Source of the DNA: Chitinophagaceae bacterium
GTDB lineage: Bacteria > Bacteroidota > Bacteroidia > Chitinophagales > Chitinophagaceae
DNA: 36,336 nucleotides
NCBI GenBank assembly: GCA_947468255.1
Contig: CANIMM010000001.1
Location: 1 to 36,336, forward strand
Direction: 5' to 3'
Below are positions 1 through 8,391 of the stretch, piece by piece; positions within the stretch are counted from its first letter, which is position 1; each line of letters begins with the position of its first letter. A program made the translations under genes and the position numbers. The notes beneath the pieces were generated by a model. It was not told where the DNA came from. It searched no databases and saw only the letters and a program-made list of their open reading frames with translations.

Positions 1-1251
1 ATGCAAGTAAACACCAAATGGATTATCGAAATTTAATTTTAATAAACCCAATGCATTGTCACAACCAGTACTTTGACGGATAAGATAGGGGAAGAACTTT
101 GCACTCAGTGATTTCCAATCAATGGAATATGGATCAAGGATGGCTCCTTGCTTATTTAAAATTTGATAGTTGCCAGTTTGAATATATGCAGGATTACGCT
201 TAATTAGAGGCAATAACTCCTTGGTAGCAATGCTATAGGGCACATGCCAATATGGATAGAGTACAACCTCCTTTATTATACTGCAAAGTGTGGGTGTAGG
301 AGTTGATTTTTTCCCAACAATCATTTTCATTTCAAGTGATACAGCATTATTTTGATACACTTTTAAATTTGCAGCGGGAATATTAACAAGAAATATAGTT
401 TGTCTTTGAGTAGCACAAGATAACCATCGATAGTAGTTTAATGAAAGAACCAACTGCTTTAATCTAACTTCGATAGGAATATTTAATTCTTTAAGAAGAT
501 TATTTCGCAATACCCCATCAGGAAATAGGTTAAATTGCAATTGCGCTTCTTTTATTTTTAATCTAAGAATGCTATCTGTTAAAATAAAATGATCAGATTC
601 GATGAAACCCAGTTGGTAGAGTTTTGAAATAAGAGAAAGGTTATTTGCAGTAACGATTCCTTTTGTTACAGTTATTTCCTTGAAATCAGTTGCAGCTAGC
701 ATTGCCAAGTACCTTCGAATTTCAAATTGCATCAAATTAATTTCCGGTAAGGAGGGCGAAAGTTGAGTAATTAAATTAGAAATATTATTATGAAGAATAT
801 GCTCAGCTAATAGTTTAGGAACATTTCTATAGCTAGTATCAATTTTAAAGCCATTAAACCCCAAATTTGGCCTAGAATTTCCATAAGCAATATCACTGAA
901 AAAATGAATTGCTGATACACTAATTAGAATATCAGATTGAATTGAGTCCAAATTAAACCCTGTTTTTCCCTGGTCATTTAAAATTGAAACTGAAGAAATA
1001 ATAGGATAATCTGATTCACGGAGGCCAAGAGCTGTAGAAAACATAAGCACCTTTTTTAAAGCTAGGTAGTTGACTTGGTTTTCCTTCTTTACCCAAGCTG
1101 TTTGATATTGAATTTGAGTGTAAAAATCCTTTACGTCTTTATTTAAAATTTTATTAGCCAAAATATAATCACGTACCAGATTAGGAGTAAGCTGAGGGTA
1201 AAGGGCTAAATTCCAGATACTAAAAATCAAAACAAATATTGTTCGTTTCAC
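1..1251 (-). CDS. YcbB-type L,D-transpeptidase, partial (C-terminus beyond left edge)
   Basis: The minus strand is open from a GTG at 1251 to position 1 (TTG at 1266 is an alternative start). The N-terminus is signal-peptide-like (VKRTIFVLIFSIWNLAL), so the product is exported. The C-terminal half has the YcbB/YkuD signature: VNIPAANLKVYQNN, MIVGKKSTPTP, VLYPYWHVPYSIATKELLP, then DNALGLLKLNF and VYLH at the edge. In this family VYLHDTP precedes the catalytic His/Cys motif, so that motif lies outside the window. Such enzymes make 3-3 crosslinks in peptidoglycan or attach proteins to it. The gene starts 11 bp after the stop of the small helical protein upstream and is probably its operon partner, under the palindrome at 1775. 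The family call is firm; the catalytic residues cannot be checked here. Confidence 0.88.
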   Translation of the reverse strand, partial: MKRTIFVLIFSIWNLALYPQLTPNLVRDYILANKILNKDVKDFYTQIQYQTAWVKKENQVNYLALKKVLMFSTALGLRESDYPIISSVSILNDQGKTGFNLDSIQSDILISVSAIHFFSDIAYGNSRPNLGFNGFKIDTSYRNVPKLLAEHILHNNISNLITQLSPSLPEINLMQFEIRRYLAMLAATDFKEITVTKGIVTANNLSLISKLYQLGFIESDHFILTDSILRLKIKEAQLQFNLFPDGVLRNNLLKELNIPIEVRLKQLVLSLNYYRWLSCATQRQTIFLVNIPAANLKVYQNNAVSLEMKMIVGKKSTPTPTLCSIIKEVVLYPYWHVPYSIATKELLPLIKRNPAYIQTGNYQILNKQGAILDPYSIDWKSLSAKFFPYLIRQSTGCDNALGLLKLNFDNPFGVYLH

Positions 1252-1262
1252 TTGTGGGTATA

Positions 1263-1694
1263 TCAACTATTTTGCGTATTTTCTATGAGGTAATTATTAA
1301 AATTGTATTTTAAAATACCAAATTGCTTTTCAGTGGCATTAATATTATTTCGAAAACGCCTAAATCTCCTATTTGTATTTTTAAAAAAAACATCCTCCTT
1401 AAATATAATATTTTCAAGCAAATTTTCTAGTTCACTGATTTCGTTGCGTAGCAATAAAAACAAGTCATCTTCTTTTATTATTTTACTATAAAAGTGTTCA
1501 ACTTCATCTAATAAATTATTGTCAAATTTATTTTTTAGTACCGATGCAAGTCTTATTTTTAAGTGAATATTTTCTTCGATCATAAAACCCAATAACCTTT
1601 TCCAGGTATCTATTTCATATTGTAATTGTTTCAATTTAAAATCTGGGATATCATCCAGTTTTATATGACTTGTATTAGATAAATTTTCTTGCAT
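1263..1694 (-). CDS. Small helical protein, paralogue of the one at 16750
   Basis: A 143-residue protein of unknown function with no signal peptide or membrane segment. It is predicted to be nearly all helix, rich in Leu, Ile, Glu and Asn, with an Arg/Asn-rich stretch (RRFRRFRNN) near the C-terminus. Residues about 30-85 share a pattern with the protein at 16750-17148: Trp, then a phenylalanine followed by Glu-Glu, then LAxV, then a helix ending near a second acidic segment. I take the two as distant paralogues. It is first in an apparent operon with the L,D-transpeptidase. A -7 box (TATTTTCG, 1731-1724) and a TGA-N6-TCA palindrome at 1775-1790 stand at the same spacing as at hsp20, so it is probably co-regulated with the island. 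Confidence 0.72.
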   Translation of the reverse strand: MQENLSNTSHIKLDDIPDFKLKQLQYEIDTWKRLLGFMIEENIHLKIRLASVLKNKFDNNLLDEVEHFYSKIIKEDDLFLLLRNEISELENLLENIIFKEDVFFKNTNRRFRRFRNNINATEKQFGILKYNFNNYLIENTQNS

Positions 1695-1723
1695 AAGAGA
1701 GTACTAATTGATTTTACATAATT

Positions 1724-1790
1724 CGAAAATATTGTAAATAAAATAATTTTGATATTACTTTAGTCATCAGATGTAATGATATTAGTCAAG
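1724..1790 (-). promoter_or_regulatory. Crp/Fnr-like operator plus promoter for the 1694 operon
   Basis: Palindrome AATGATATTAGTCAAG (1775-1790, centre 1782.5) contains TGA-N6-TCA. A -7 box TATTTTCG runs 1731 to 1724 on the minus strand, 58.5 bp from the centre, the class I spacing seen at hsp20. There is no clear -33 TTG. The start codon is about 30 nt downstream of the box. Confidence 0.55.
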
Positions 1791-1957
1791 GACAAAACGT
1801 TCATTTATTGAATGCTTACTATTGATTTATCTAACTAGTTTTGGATAAATTCGATATTTCCGAATTTTTAATAAAACTTTTCAACAAAAAAAAAGGTTTC
1901 ACTCATTTACAATAAGCTTGCATTTTATTGAAATAAAATTTAATATATGCTATATTA

Positions 1958-1990
1958 AAAATGCCCACCAATTTACAAAGGGGGCATTTT
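1958..1990 (-). terminator. Rho-independent terminator of hsp20
   Basis: Perfect 9-bp arms AAAATGCCC (1958-1966) and GGGCATTTT (1982-1990) with a 15-nt loop. On the minus strand the stem is followed by TTTTAATA. It begins 22 bp after the hsp20 stop. Confidence 0.75.
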
Positions 1991-2011
1991 GCAAATTCAT
2001 TCAGCTACTAA

Positions 2012-2455
2012 TTACTTGACCGATATATGTTTGCTGATTGCTGTTTTTTTAGCTTCTTCTTTTTTGGGTAAGACAAGTTTTAACAGTCCGTCTTCATAGT
2101 GGGCCTCAATTTTTTCCTTGTTCACTTCATCAGGAAGAGTAAAGCTTCGTTCAAATGAAGAATAACTATACTCTCTTCGAGTATACTTTCCCTCCTTTTC
2201 CTCTTTTTTATCCTCTTTTTCACTACTAATGGTAAGCAAATTTCCATCGATATCAATATTGAAATCATCTTTCTTTAAACCTGGTGCAGCCAATGATACT
2301 TGGTAATCATCCTTTTGCTCTGTAATATTTACAGCGGGTATGCTCATTACCCTACTAGATAATCCACCATCAAACCATTCGTTCCAAGGTTTAAAAAAAT
2401 CGTCAAATACAGACGGTACACGTTCTGTTAATTTAGCTAATGCTGAAGTTGCCAT
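2012..2455 (-). CDS. hsp20: Small heat-shock protein, Hsp20/alpha-crystallin family
   Basis: A 147-residue cytoplasmic holdase of usual bacterial length. The alpha-crystallin domain covers about residues 40-140. It opens with PAVNITEQKDDYQVSLAAPG, contains the R-E-Y-S-Y-S-S-F-E-R-S-F-TLP segment, and has DGLLKLVLPKKE before a short tail. Such proteins bind unfolding proteins without ATP and hand them to chaperones or proteases; FtsH and HtrA encoded nearby are natural partners. It is a single-gene unit with its own terminator and the best promoter of the window (TTTG-N19-TACATTTG), preceded by a perfect ACTGA-N6-TCAGT palindrome. Hsp20 (HspX) is the hallmark of the mycobacterial DosR regulon, which this island resembles. 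Confidence 0.96.
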   Translation of the reverse strand: MATSALAKLTERVPSVFDDFFKPWNEWFDGGLSSRVMSIPAVNITEQKDDYQVSLAAPGLKKDDFNIDIDGNLLTISSEKEDKKEEKEGKYTRREYSYSSFERSFTLPDEVNKEKIEAHYEDGLLKLVLPKKEEAKKTAISKHISVK

Positions 2456-2498
2456 AAGTCCTCCTTTTTTATTGTGAATTGATAATTTGTTTGATTAA

Positions 2499-2565
2499 CA
2501 AATGTATTTTTAATATAAAAAAAAACAAAAGACATTGGTCAGTAGTATAACTGAGATTGGTCAGT
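2499..2565 (-). promoter_or_regulatory. Crp/Fnr-like operator plus hsp20 promoter
   Basis: Perfect palindrome ACTGAGATTGGTCAGT at 2550-2565 (centre 2557.5). On the minus strand a -33 TTTG (2529-2526), a 19-bp spacer and a -7 TACATTTG (2506-2499) match the Bacteroidota consensus exactly. The centre is 58.5 bp from the last base of the -7 box, so the site lies near -62 (class I). A half-conserved second copy (AAAGACATTGGTCAGT, 2528-2543) sits one to two helical turns closer, near the class II position. Confidence 0.82.
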
Positions 2566-2753
2566 GTAAAAAATCAGTAAAGAAATACCTGCTTTTAAGC
2601 TAAATGAAAATTCTATAAAACTTATTTTCTTATCATTCTGATTTTGCTTTTAGGCTTAATTTTCAACTTCATTATTTTGTTGATGCTGATATAATAACCA
2701 ATACTAATAATGAATAAAAAATACAATTGACAACCAAATATGGATTATTCATT

Positions 2754-3155
2754 TTAATTTAATTGTAATATTGCCTTTTCTAATTTCATTCCTACTTCTT
2801 CGGCAATATCCTGTAGTTTTTTATTTTTAATGGATTGCATAGAAGCTGATGGATCTATGGCAGAAACTTCTATTATTCCGGATGCTTTCTCCTGAACAAT
2901 TACATTGCAAGGCAGCATAGTTCCAATTTTATCTTCCGCTAACAAAGCCTGGTAGGCAAATGGAGGGTTGCAGGCTCCCAAAATTGTATAATTATGAAAG
3001 TCAACTTGTAGTTTTTTTTGCAAGGTGGCTTTCATGTCAATTTCGGTTAAGATACCAAACCCTTCTTCTTTCAAACTCTCTTTTATCTTTTCTATTGCAT
3101 TTTCGAAACTGCAGTTGATTGTTTGGGTAAAATAGTATTTTTTTATATTGGGCAT
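2754..3155 (-). CDS. DUF302 family protein
   Basis: A 133-residue cytoplasmic protein with the DUF302 pattern: an N-terminal strand, the helix FENAIEKIKESLKEEGFGILTE, a DMKATLQKKLQVDFHNYTILGACNPP core (with the common GACNPxxA motif) and a MLPCNVIVQE strand. The molecular function of DUF302 is unknown. It recurs beside metal-handling and redox genes, and the NPPFA loop and conserved Cys could bind a ligand or metal, which is inference. It starts 30 bp after the stop of the HMBD protein and is read in the same direction, so the two are probably one transcript. Confidence 0.88.
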   Translation of the reverse strand: MPNIKKYYFTQTINCSFENAIEKIKESLKEEGFGILTEIDMKATLQKKLQVDFHNYTILGACNPPFAYQALLAEDKIGTMLPCNVIVQEKASGIIEVSAIDPSASMQSIKNKKLQDIAEEVGMKLEKAILQLN

Positions 3156-3185
3156 CCTGAATGATTTAAATTTTCTTATTGATGG

Positions 3186-3506
3186 CTATTTCTTTTTCAT
3201 TTCCATATTGCATTTTTTACATTTCCCTGCTTGATCGCTTTTCTCATTAGGGTGCATTGGGCATTGATACAATTTCATAACTTCCGATTTCATTATTTCT
3301 TTTTTTGATTGCACCAGATCCATATTGCATTTAGGACATTTCCCTGGGTTAACACTCACTACATCCGGATGCATCGAGCAACAAAATTTACTTCTTTCTG
3401 ACTTTACCCCACTACTTCCAGTTGATTTAGCACTTGAATCCTGACCATACCCTACACATGAAATAATTGTTAAAATCGCAATTAGTATAATTTTATTTGT
3501 TTTCAT
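3186..3506 (-). CDS. Exported heavy-metal-binding-domain (HMBD) protein, two motifs
   Basis: A 106-residue protein with a signal peptide (about residues 1-21, ending near VGYG-Q). It has two copies of the heavy-metal-binding motif: CCSMHPDVVSVNPGKCPKCN at about 42-61 and CPMHPNEKSDQAGKCKKCN at about 82-100. Each supplies Cys, His and a CxxCxM group. The domain is normally fused to CusB-type efflux adaptors or copper ATPases, where it binds Cu or Zn in the periplasm. Here it stands alone and may buffer metal. It precedes DUF302 on the minus strand and is divergent from the cation ATPase at 4020. The intergenic region holds two TGA-N6-TCA palindromes, but I could not place its -7 box. Confidence 0.88.
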   Translation of the reverse strand: MKTNKIILIAILTIISCVGYGQDSSAKSTGSSGVKSERSKFCCSMHPDVVSVNPGKCPKCNMDLVQSKKEIMKSEVMKLYQCPMHPNEKSDQAGKCKKCNMEMKKK

Positions 3507-3677
3507 TTTATTTTAATTGAATAGTTAAAAAAAGGGATTTTATTTTATAAAAATTAGCCCTCAATCCTTGTATATAAATATCTTTTTTTGAAATGTATTT
3601 ATTGAAGGAAAAGGGTTTAAGCTTATGCAATTAACTTAATTTCTCTTAGTAAGGAAATGACAAACTGCATGAATTTT

Positions 3678-3693
3678 AATGATATTAATCAGA
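3678..3693. promoter_or_regulatory. Crp/Fnr-like palindrome, weak copy
   Basis: AATGATATTAATCAGA carries TGA-N6-TCA. It lies 57 bp from the stronger copy at 3743. No -7 box stands at the usual distance on either strand, so its target is undecided. Confidence 0.35.
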
Positions 3694-3742
3694 TATTACT
3701 TCTGATTCAATTCACCCAATACGTAATTATTAATAGGCATAC

Positions 3743-3809
3743 ACTGACCAATATCAGTTTATTAATTTAGAAAGGTCTTTCACTTGCATCGTTATTTGTT
3801 TTATTTTAA
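3743..3809 (+). promoter_or_regulatory. Crp/Fnr-like operator upstream of the cation ATPase
   Basis: ACTGACCAATATCAGT (3743-3758) is a perfect 5-bp inverted repeat with a 6-bp centre. It is almost identical to the hsp20 operator read on the other strand (ACTGACCAATCTCAGT). A poor -7 candidate TATTTTAA ends at 3809, 58.5 bp away. The palindrome is strong; the promoter assignment is weak. Confidence 0.6.
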
Positions 3810-4019
3810 CCTATAATATGATGGAGCTGTATTGTAAACATCAACTGCCTTCCATTTTACAAATACTTTGCTTTATTATTTTTATTAAAAAAAATATACT
3901 CATTAAAAATTATCCATTAGAATCACTATTGATCATTCGCTACTTTCTGAAAAATTTTATCCGTCTAAATTAAAATTAAAATTAAGTAATTTGATTTACT
4001 CTTTATTTAAAAATTTTAC

Positions 4020-6590
4020 ATGAACTGGCACAAGTTAAGTATTCAAGAAGTATTTGAAATACTAGGTACCAATCAGCAGGGTATACATTCGGCAATGGCT
4101 GAAGAGAAGTTAATTGAATATGGTCGCAATGAATTAGATACTGGGAAAAAGAAAAATATTGCTATTCAATTTTTAGAACAGTTTAAAGACCTGATGATTA
4201 TTATTTTATTGTTTGCAGCATTGATCTCAGGTTTCATTGGTGACGTTGTTGATACCATTGTTATTGTAATAATTGTTTTGCTGAATGCTATTGTAGGTTT
4301 TTTTCAGCAATATCGAGCTGAAAAAGCAATGCAGGCATTGAAGCGAATGACCGTTCCACAATCAAGGGTGATGCGTAATGGGGTGCTTAGCTTTTTGCCG
4401 GCTAACGAATTGGTTGTAGGAGATATTGTTTTGCTTGAATCCGGAAATGCTGTTCCAGCTGATATCCGCCTTATTGAATCAATCAATTTAAAAATAGAGG
4501 AAGCGGCACTTACTGGTGAATCCCTTGCGGTTGATAAAATTACTCAACCGCTCACTATAGGTGACCTGTCATTAGGTGATAAAATCAATATGGCCTTTAA
4601 AGGTACTTTTGTAACCCATGGTAGAGGTACTGGCGTGATAATAGCTGTAGGAATGCAAACCGAATTAGGTCGAATTGCCAAAATGTTGCAGGAAAATGAG
4701 TTACTCACACCCCTTCAACAAAGGATGGTTGTTTTTAGTAAAAGGTTATCTTTTCTTGTTTTATTTCTATGTATTTTGTTTTTTACTGTAGGCTGGTATC
4801 GAGGAGAGGAACTTTCGAAAATGGTATTAACTAGTATCTCGCTCGCAGTTGCAGCCATTCCAGAAGCATTACCAGCCGTTATTACCATTTCATTGGCCCT
4901 AGCTGCAAGGAAAATGATTCAATTCAATTGCCTTATCAGAAAATTGCCTGCTGTAGAAACCTTAGGTTCAGTAAACTATATCTGCACTGACAAAACAGGT
5001 ACGCTTACCAAAAATAGTATGCAGGTGGAACAAGTGTATCTAAATGGACAATTGTTTGATAAAAATAATTTTACGCAGATGGCGCAACAAAATAGTGCAG
5101 ATTTGTTGCTACAAGCCATTTATTTAAACAATAACATTATTGAGGATAAGGATAAAAACTATATTGGAGACAGTACAGAGAAAGCGCTAAAAGAATTGGT
5201 GAGAGACAACAAAATGAAGGTAGTAGAATTGCCTCGAGTAGCAGAAATTGCTTTTGATGCTGATCGAAAACTGATGACTACTTTTCACCCCTATAACAAT
5301 CAATTCGTTTCATTTACTAAGGGTGCACCTGATTTGTTACTCAAAAAATGTTTATTGGTTGATCAACCTACTATTTTGCATCATATAGATGAAATGGCCT
5401 TGAGAGGTTATCGGGTATTAGGATTTGCTTGCCGTTTTTGGGATACACTGCCAACAAAGTTAGATGCAAATTTGCATGAATCAGGGCTTAATTTTTTAGG
5501 GTTAACCTCAATGATTGATCCTCCTAGAGAAGAAGTAATTGATGCCGTAGCAGAATGTAAATCAGCTTCCATTATTCCGGTAATGATAACAGGAGATTAT
5601 CCAATTACAGCAAAAACAATTGCTTCAAGAATCGGAATTATCAATAGCGAAAAGGACCTAGTAATGACAGGACAGCAGCTATCAATTGTAGAGGAAGATC
5701 ATTTACTATCTATAATCGAATCTATTAAGGTGTACGCAAGAGTTTCTCCCGAACAAAAATTGTATATTATTAAAATGCTTCAAAAAAAAGGTCATTATGT
5801 TGCTATGACCGGGGATGGTGTCAATGATGCTCCTTCTTTAAAAAGAGCCAATATAGGAATTGCAATGGGTATTACTGGTACAGATGTATCAAAGGAAGCC
5901 GCTCATATGATTTTGCTGGATGACAATTTTGCTACCATCATAAAAGCTGTAAAAGAAGGGCGAAGAATTTATGACAATATCCTAAAGTTTATTAAATACC
6001 TAATGACAACCAACTCTGGTGAACTGTGGACCTTACTGATAGGTCCATTAATCGGTCTGCCAGTCGCATTATTGCCGATTCACATATTATGGATTAATTT
6101 GGTATCTGATGGATTACCTGCGATTGCGTTGTCATTCGAAAAGGAAGAAAAGGGAATTATGAATAGGCCCCCTCGACCTTCCCGTCAAACTGTATTTGCA
6201 AACGGAAGGGGAATACATATAATTTGGGTGGGCATGTTAATGGCAGGCATAGCATTATTTATACAGACATGGGCTATTGAAAAAGGGTTTCATTGGCAAA
6301 CTATGGTATTTAATGTTATTTGCCTTAGTCAGATGGGGCATGTACTGGCAATTCGATCAGATAATCAATCAGCATTTTCAAAAAATTCATTTTCTAATCC
6401 TTTCTTATTAAGTGCAGTTATATTAACTATTTTGCTTCAGTTTATTGTTACCTACAGCTCAATTTTTCATCCTATATTCCATACAGAAAATTTATCAATA
6501 ACGGAATTAATTACAGTTATTGTAGCATCTTCAATTGTTTTTTTAGGAGTAGAAATTGAAAAAAGGATTTTAAAAAAAAAATTGAAATAG
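4020..6590 (+). CDS. PII-type cation-transporting P-type ATPase
   Basis: An 856-residue membrane pump of the Ca2+/cation PII type, close in plan to mycobacterial CtpF. Domains in order: N-terminal cation-ATPase domain (1-60), TM1-2 with the FQQYRAEKAM cytoplasmic helix, actuator with LTGES (about 164-168), TM4 with PEALPA (from 281), phosphorylation site CTDKTGTLT (Asp324), KGAPD nucleotide-binding motif, GDGVNDAPSLKRA hinge (about 598), and C-terminal TM5-10. All catalytic motifs are intact. It uses ATP to move a divalent or monovalent cation; the ion cannot be settled from sequence. The start is the first ATG of the frame and gives the usual N-terminus (WHKLSIQEVFEILGT). It stands alone on the plus strand and converges with the glucan phosphorylase gene. 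Confidence 0.93.
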   Translation: MNWHKLSIQEVFEILGTNQQGIHSAMAEEKLIEYGRNELDTGKKKNIAIQFLEQFKDLMIIILLFAALISGFIGDVVDTIVIVIIVLLNAIVGFFQQYRAEKAMQALKRMTVPQSRVMRNGVLSFLPANELVVGDIVLLESGNAVPADIRLIESINLKIEEAALTGESLAVDKITQPLTIGDLSLGDKINMAFKGTFVTHGRGTGVIIAVGMQTELGRIAKMLQENELLTPLQQRMVVFSKRLSFLVLFLCILFFTVGWYRGEELSKMVLTSISLAVAAIPEALPAVITISLALAARKMIQFNCLIRKLPAVETLGSVNYICTDKTGTLTKNSMQVEQVYLNGQLFDKNNFTQMAQQNSADLLLQAIYLNNNIIEDKDKNYIGDSTEKALKELVRDNKMKVVELPRVAEIAFDADRKLMTTFHPYNNQFVSFTKGAPDLLLKKCLLVDQPTILHHIDEMALRGYRVLGFACRFWDTLPTKLDANLHESGLNFLGLTSMIDPPREEVIDAVAECKSASIIPVMITGDYPITAKTIASRIGIINSEKDLVMTGQQLSIVEEDHLLSIIESIKVYARVSPEQKLYIIKMLQKKGHYVAMTGDGVNDAPSLKRANIGIAMGITGTDVSKEAAHMILLDDNFATIIKAVKEGRRIYDNILKFIKYLMTTNSGELWTLLIGPLIGLPVALLPIHILWINLVSDGLPAIALSFEKEEKGIMNRPPRPSRQTVFANGRGIHIIWVGMLMAGIALFIQTWAIEKGFHWQTMVFNVICLSQMGHVLAIRSDNQSAFSKNSFSNPFLLSAVILTILLQFIVTYSSIFHPIFHTENLSITELITVIVASSIVFLGVEIEKRILKKKLK

Positions 6591-6652
6591 GCTTATACTA
6601 AAAACGAATACTATTTGATTTGAAAATTTAACTTCCTGCTGACATTAAAATT

Positions 6653-8302
6653 TTAATCGCTATAGAGTTGTTCATAATACTCAGTAGCCATCCTATTACT
6701 GTCAAATTCAGGTAAAATGTCTTTTAATCCATTTTTTACAATTTCTAGCCATCTATTTGGGAAATCATAATACATGGGTAAGACTTCATTTTCTAGTAAT
6801 TGATATAAACTTGCAGCATCCATATCATCCTGTATATGTTCAGGAAGATTAATGTCGCAAGGGGGAATAATAAAGGAATTAATTTTATCCCTGGCAAATT
6901 CCGGAAACCATCCATCAGGCAGTCCTACATTGACAGCGCTATTCATTGCAGCTGCCATTCCACTGGTTCCAGAAGCTTCGTGGGTCATACGCGGCACATT
7001 CAGCCACACATCTGCACCTTGCTTTAATAATTTGGAAAGCTTTATTTCATATCCAATAAGGATAGAGCAGTTAGTATAGGTTTTGCAAATATTTACAATT
7101 TTATCAAATACACCAATAGCAGGATAATCCATGGGGTAAGGCTTTCCAGCCCAAATAATTTGAACAGGTCTTTCTATATTAGTTACTAAACGGTGAAATC
7201 TTTCCATATCATGGAAAAACAAATCCGGTCTTTTATATCCAGAAAACCGCTTGGCAAAAACAATGGTACATACTTTAACATCATATATTTCTCCACATTG
7301 ATCTGCCACCACTTCAAAAAGATATTGTTTTCCAAGTTGTTTCTTTTTAAGTAATGCTTCATCATTATTAGTAGACAAAGCATGGTACATAGTATCGTCA
7401 TGCCAGTAATTATAATTTTGAGCATTTGTTATTGAAATTACTTTGCAAATACTTTCGTTTTCCGACCAAATTTTGCAAAGGGTTTGTTGATGCAATTTTG
7501 AAACCCCATTTGCTTTTTTTGATAAAAGAAGTGCTGTTAAAGTATGATTTAGTTCGTCGTTGGATGATTGAGTAATTGCTTTTACTTCAGTCATTGGAAT
7601 ATCACAAAAGAATCCCATTTTCTCAAGCAAACTTAAGCTTGTTTTCTGGTTGCCCGCTTCTTCTGGGGTATGATTGGTAAAGACTAACTTTTTTTTAACG
7701 GCATCTGCATTTTTATATTTATTGTATAAATAAAATGCCAGTGGCAAAGCGTGTGATTCATTTAAGTGATAAATGTCAGGCTCCCACTTAATAGCCTCCA
7801 GTAATTTAACTCCACCTTCACCAAGTAATATGGCAGATGCGATTCTTGTTTCTGGATTTGCATCATACAACTTATCAGAAATTGTTTTGGCTAGATAATC
7901 ATTTTCCGGCAAATCGGTAGTAAGCAAAAAAAGGGGTGCAGTATTGAAAATTTCAGGAGGTAAATAAAAAGCTGTAACCCAAACGTCATGCCTTGAAACT
8001 TTAATGGTGAATTTTAAATTGGTAGGCACTAGAAATCCGTAATTTTTTTCTTCAAACAATACGTCCATGGTTTGATCTTGTTTCCGAACTTGGTCGTAAT
8101 ATCCATACTTCCATAATATACCTATTCCAATGAAATTTTGCCTTAATTCAAATGCACTTCTTAAATGGGATCCTGCTAAAAAACCTAGACCACCAGCATA
8201 GATTTTTAAGGGCTGGCTTATCCCATATTCCATACAAAAATAGGCTACCCTTTTTTGAAAGGAAGGATTAATTGAATAAGGTGGGGTGAATGTAAATTCC
8301 AT
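6653..8302 (-). CDS. Alpha-glucan phosphorylase homologue (GT35-like) lacking the PLP lysine
   Basis: A 549-residue protein of the short bacterial alpha-glucan phosphorylase type. Recognisable blocks are RVAYFCMEYGISQPLKIYAG, GGLGFLAGSHLRSA, the IYHLNESHA segment, the phosphate-site motif KRFSGYKRPDL, and HEASGTSGMAAAMNSAVNVG near the C-terminus. In active phosphorylases that last block reads GTSGMK or GTGNMK, and the Lys holds pyridoxal phosphate. Here the codon is GCA, alanine, so the cofactor bond cannot form. The protein may be a regulatory pseudoenzyme, a glucan-binding protein, or a glycosyltransferase of another mechanism. It is third in the minus-strand operon ftsH - Lys-rich protein - this gene, 89 bp after the preceding stop. 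It could tie reserve glucan to stress, which is inference. Confidence 0.88.
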   Translation of the reverse strand: MEFTFTPPYSINPSFQKRVAYFCMEYGISQPLKIYAGGLGFLAGSHLRSAFELRQNFIGIGILWKYGYYDQVRKQDQTMDVLFEEKNYGFLVPTNLKFTIKVSRHDVWVTAFYLPPEIFNTAPLFLLTTDLPENDYLAKTISDKLYDANPETRIASAILLGEGGVKLLEAIKWEPDIYHLNESHALPLAFYLYNKYKNADAVKKKLVFTNHTPEEAGNQKTSLSLLEKMGFFCDIPMTEVKAITQSSNDELNHTLTALLLSKKANGVSKLHQQTLCKIWSENESICKVISITNAQNYNYWHDDTMYHALSTNNDEALLKKKQLGKQYLFEVVADQCGEIYDVKVCTIVFAKRFSGYKRPDLFFHDMERFHRLVTNIERPVQIIWAGKPYPMDYPAIGVFDKIVNICKTYTNCSILIGYEIKLSKLLKQGADVWLNVPRMTHEASGTSGMAAAMNSAVNVGLPDGWFPEFARDKINSFIIPPCDINLPEHIQDDMDAASLYQLLENEVLPMYYDFPNRWLEIVKNGLKDILPEFDSNRMATEYYEQLYSD

Positions 8303-8391
8303 TAGCTTAATTTAGTTACTATTTTTATTTAAAATATAAAATACTTAAAATTTTCCTTATTGACTTATGAGTGAAAATTGTATAAATACAA

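Larger units (their letters stand above)
1695..2011. other. Gene-free stretch between hsp20 and the helical protein
   Basis: This 317-bp AT-rich interval holds the operator/promoter at 1724-1790 and the hsp20 terminator at 1958-1990. I see no further coding potential in it. Confidence 0.7.
3507..4019. other. Divergent gene-free region, HMBD gene / P-type ATPase
   Basis: This 513-bp, very AT-rich region contains two palindromes, described separately (3678-3693 and 3743-3758). The stretch 3820-4019 would be a long untranslated leader of the ATPase gene if transcription starts near 3813. No ORF with convincing coding character was seen. Confidence 0.6.
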
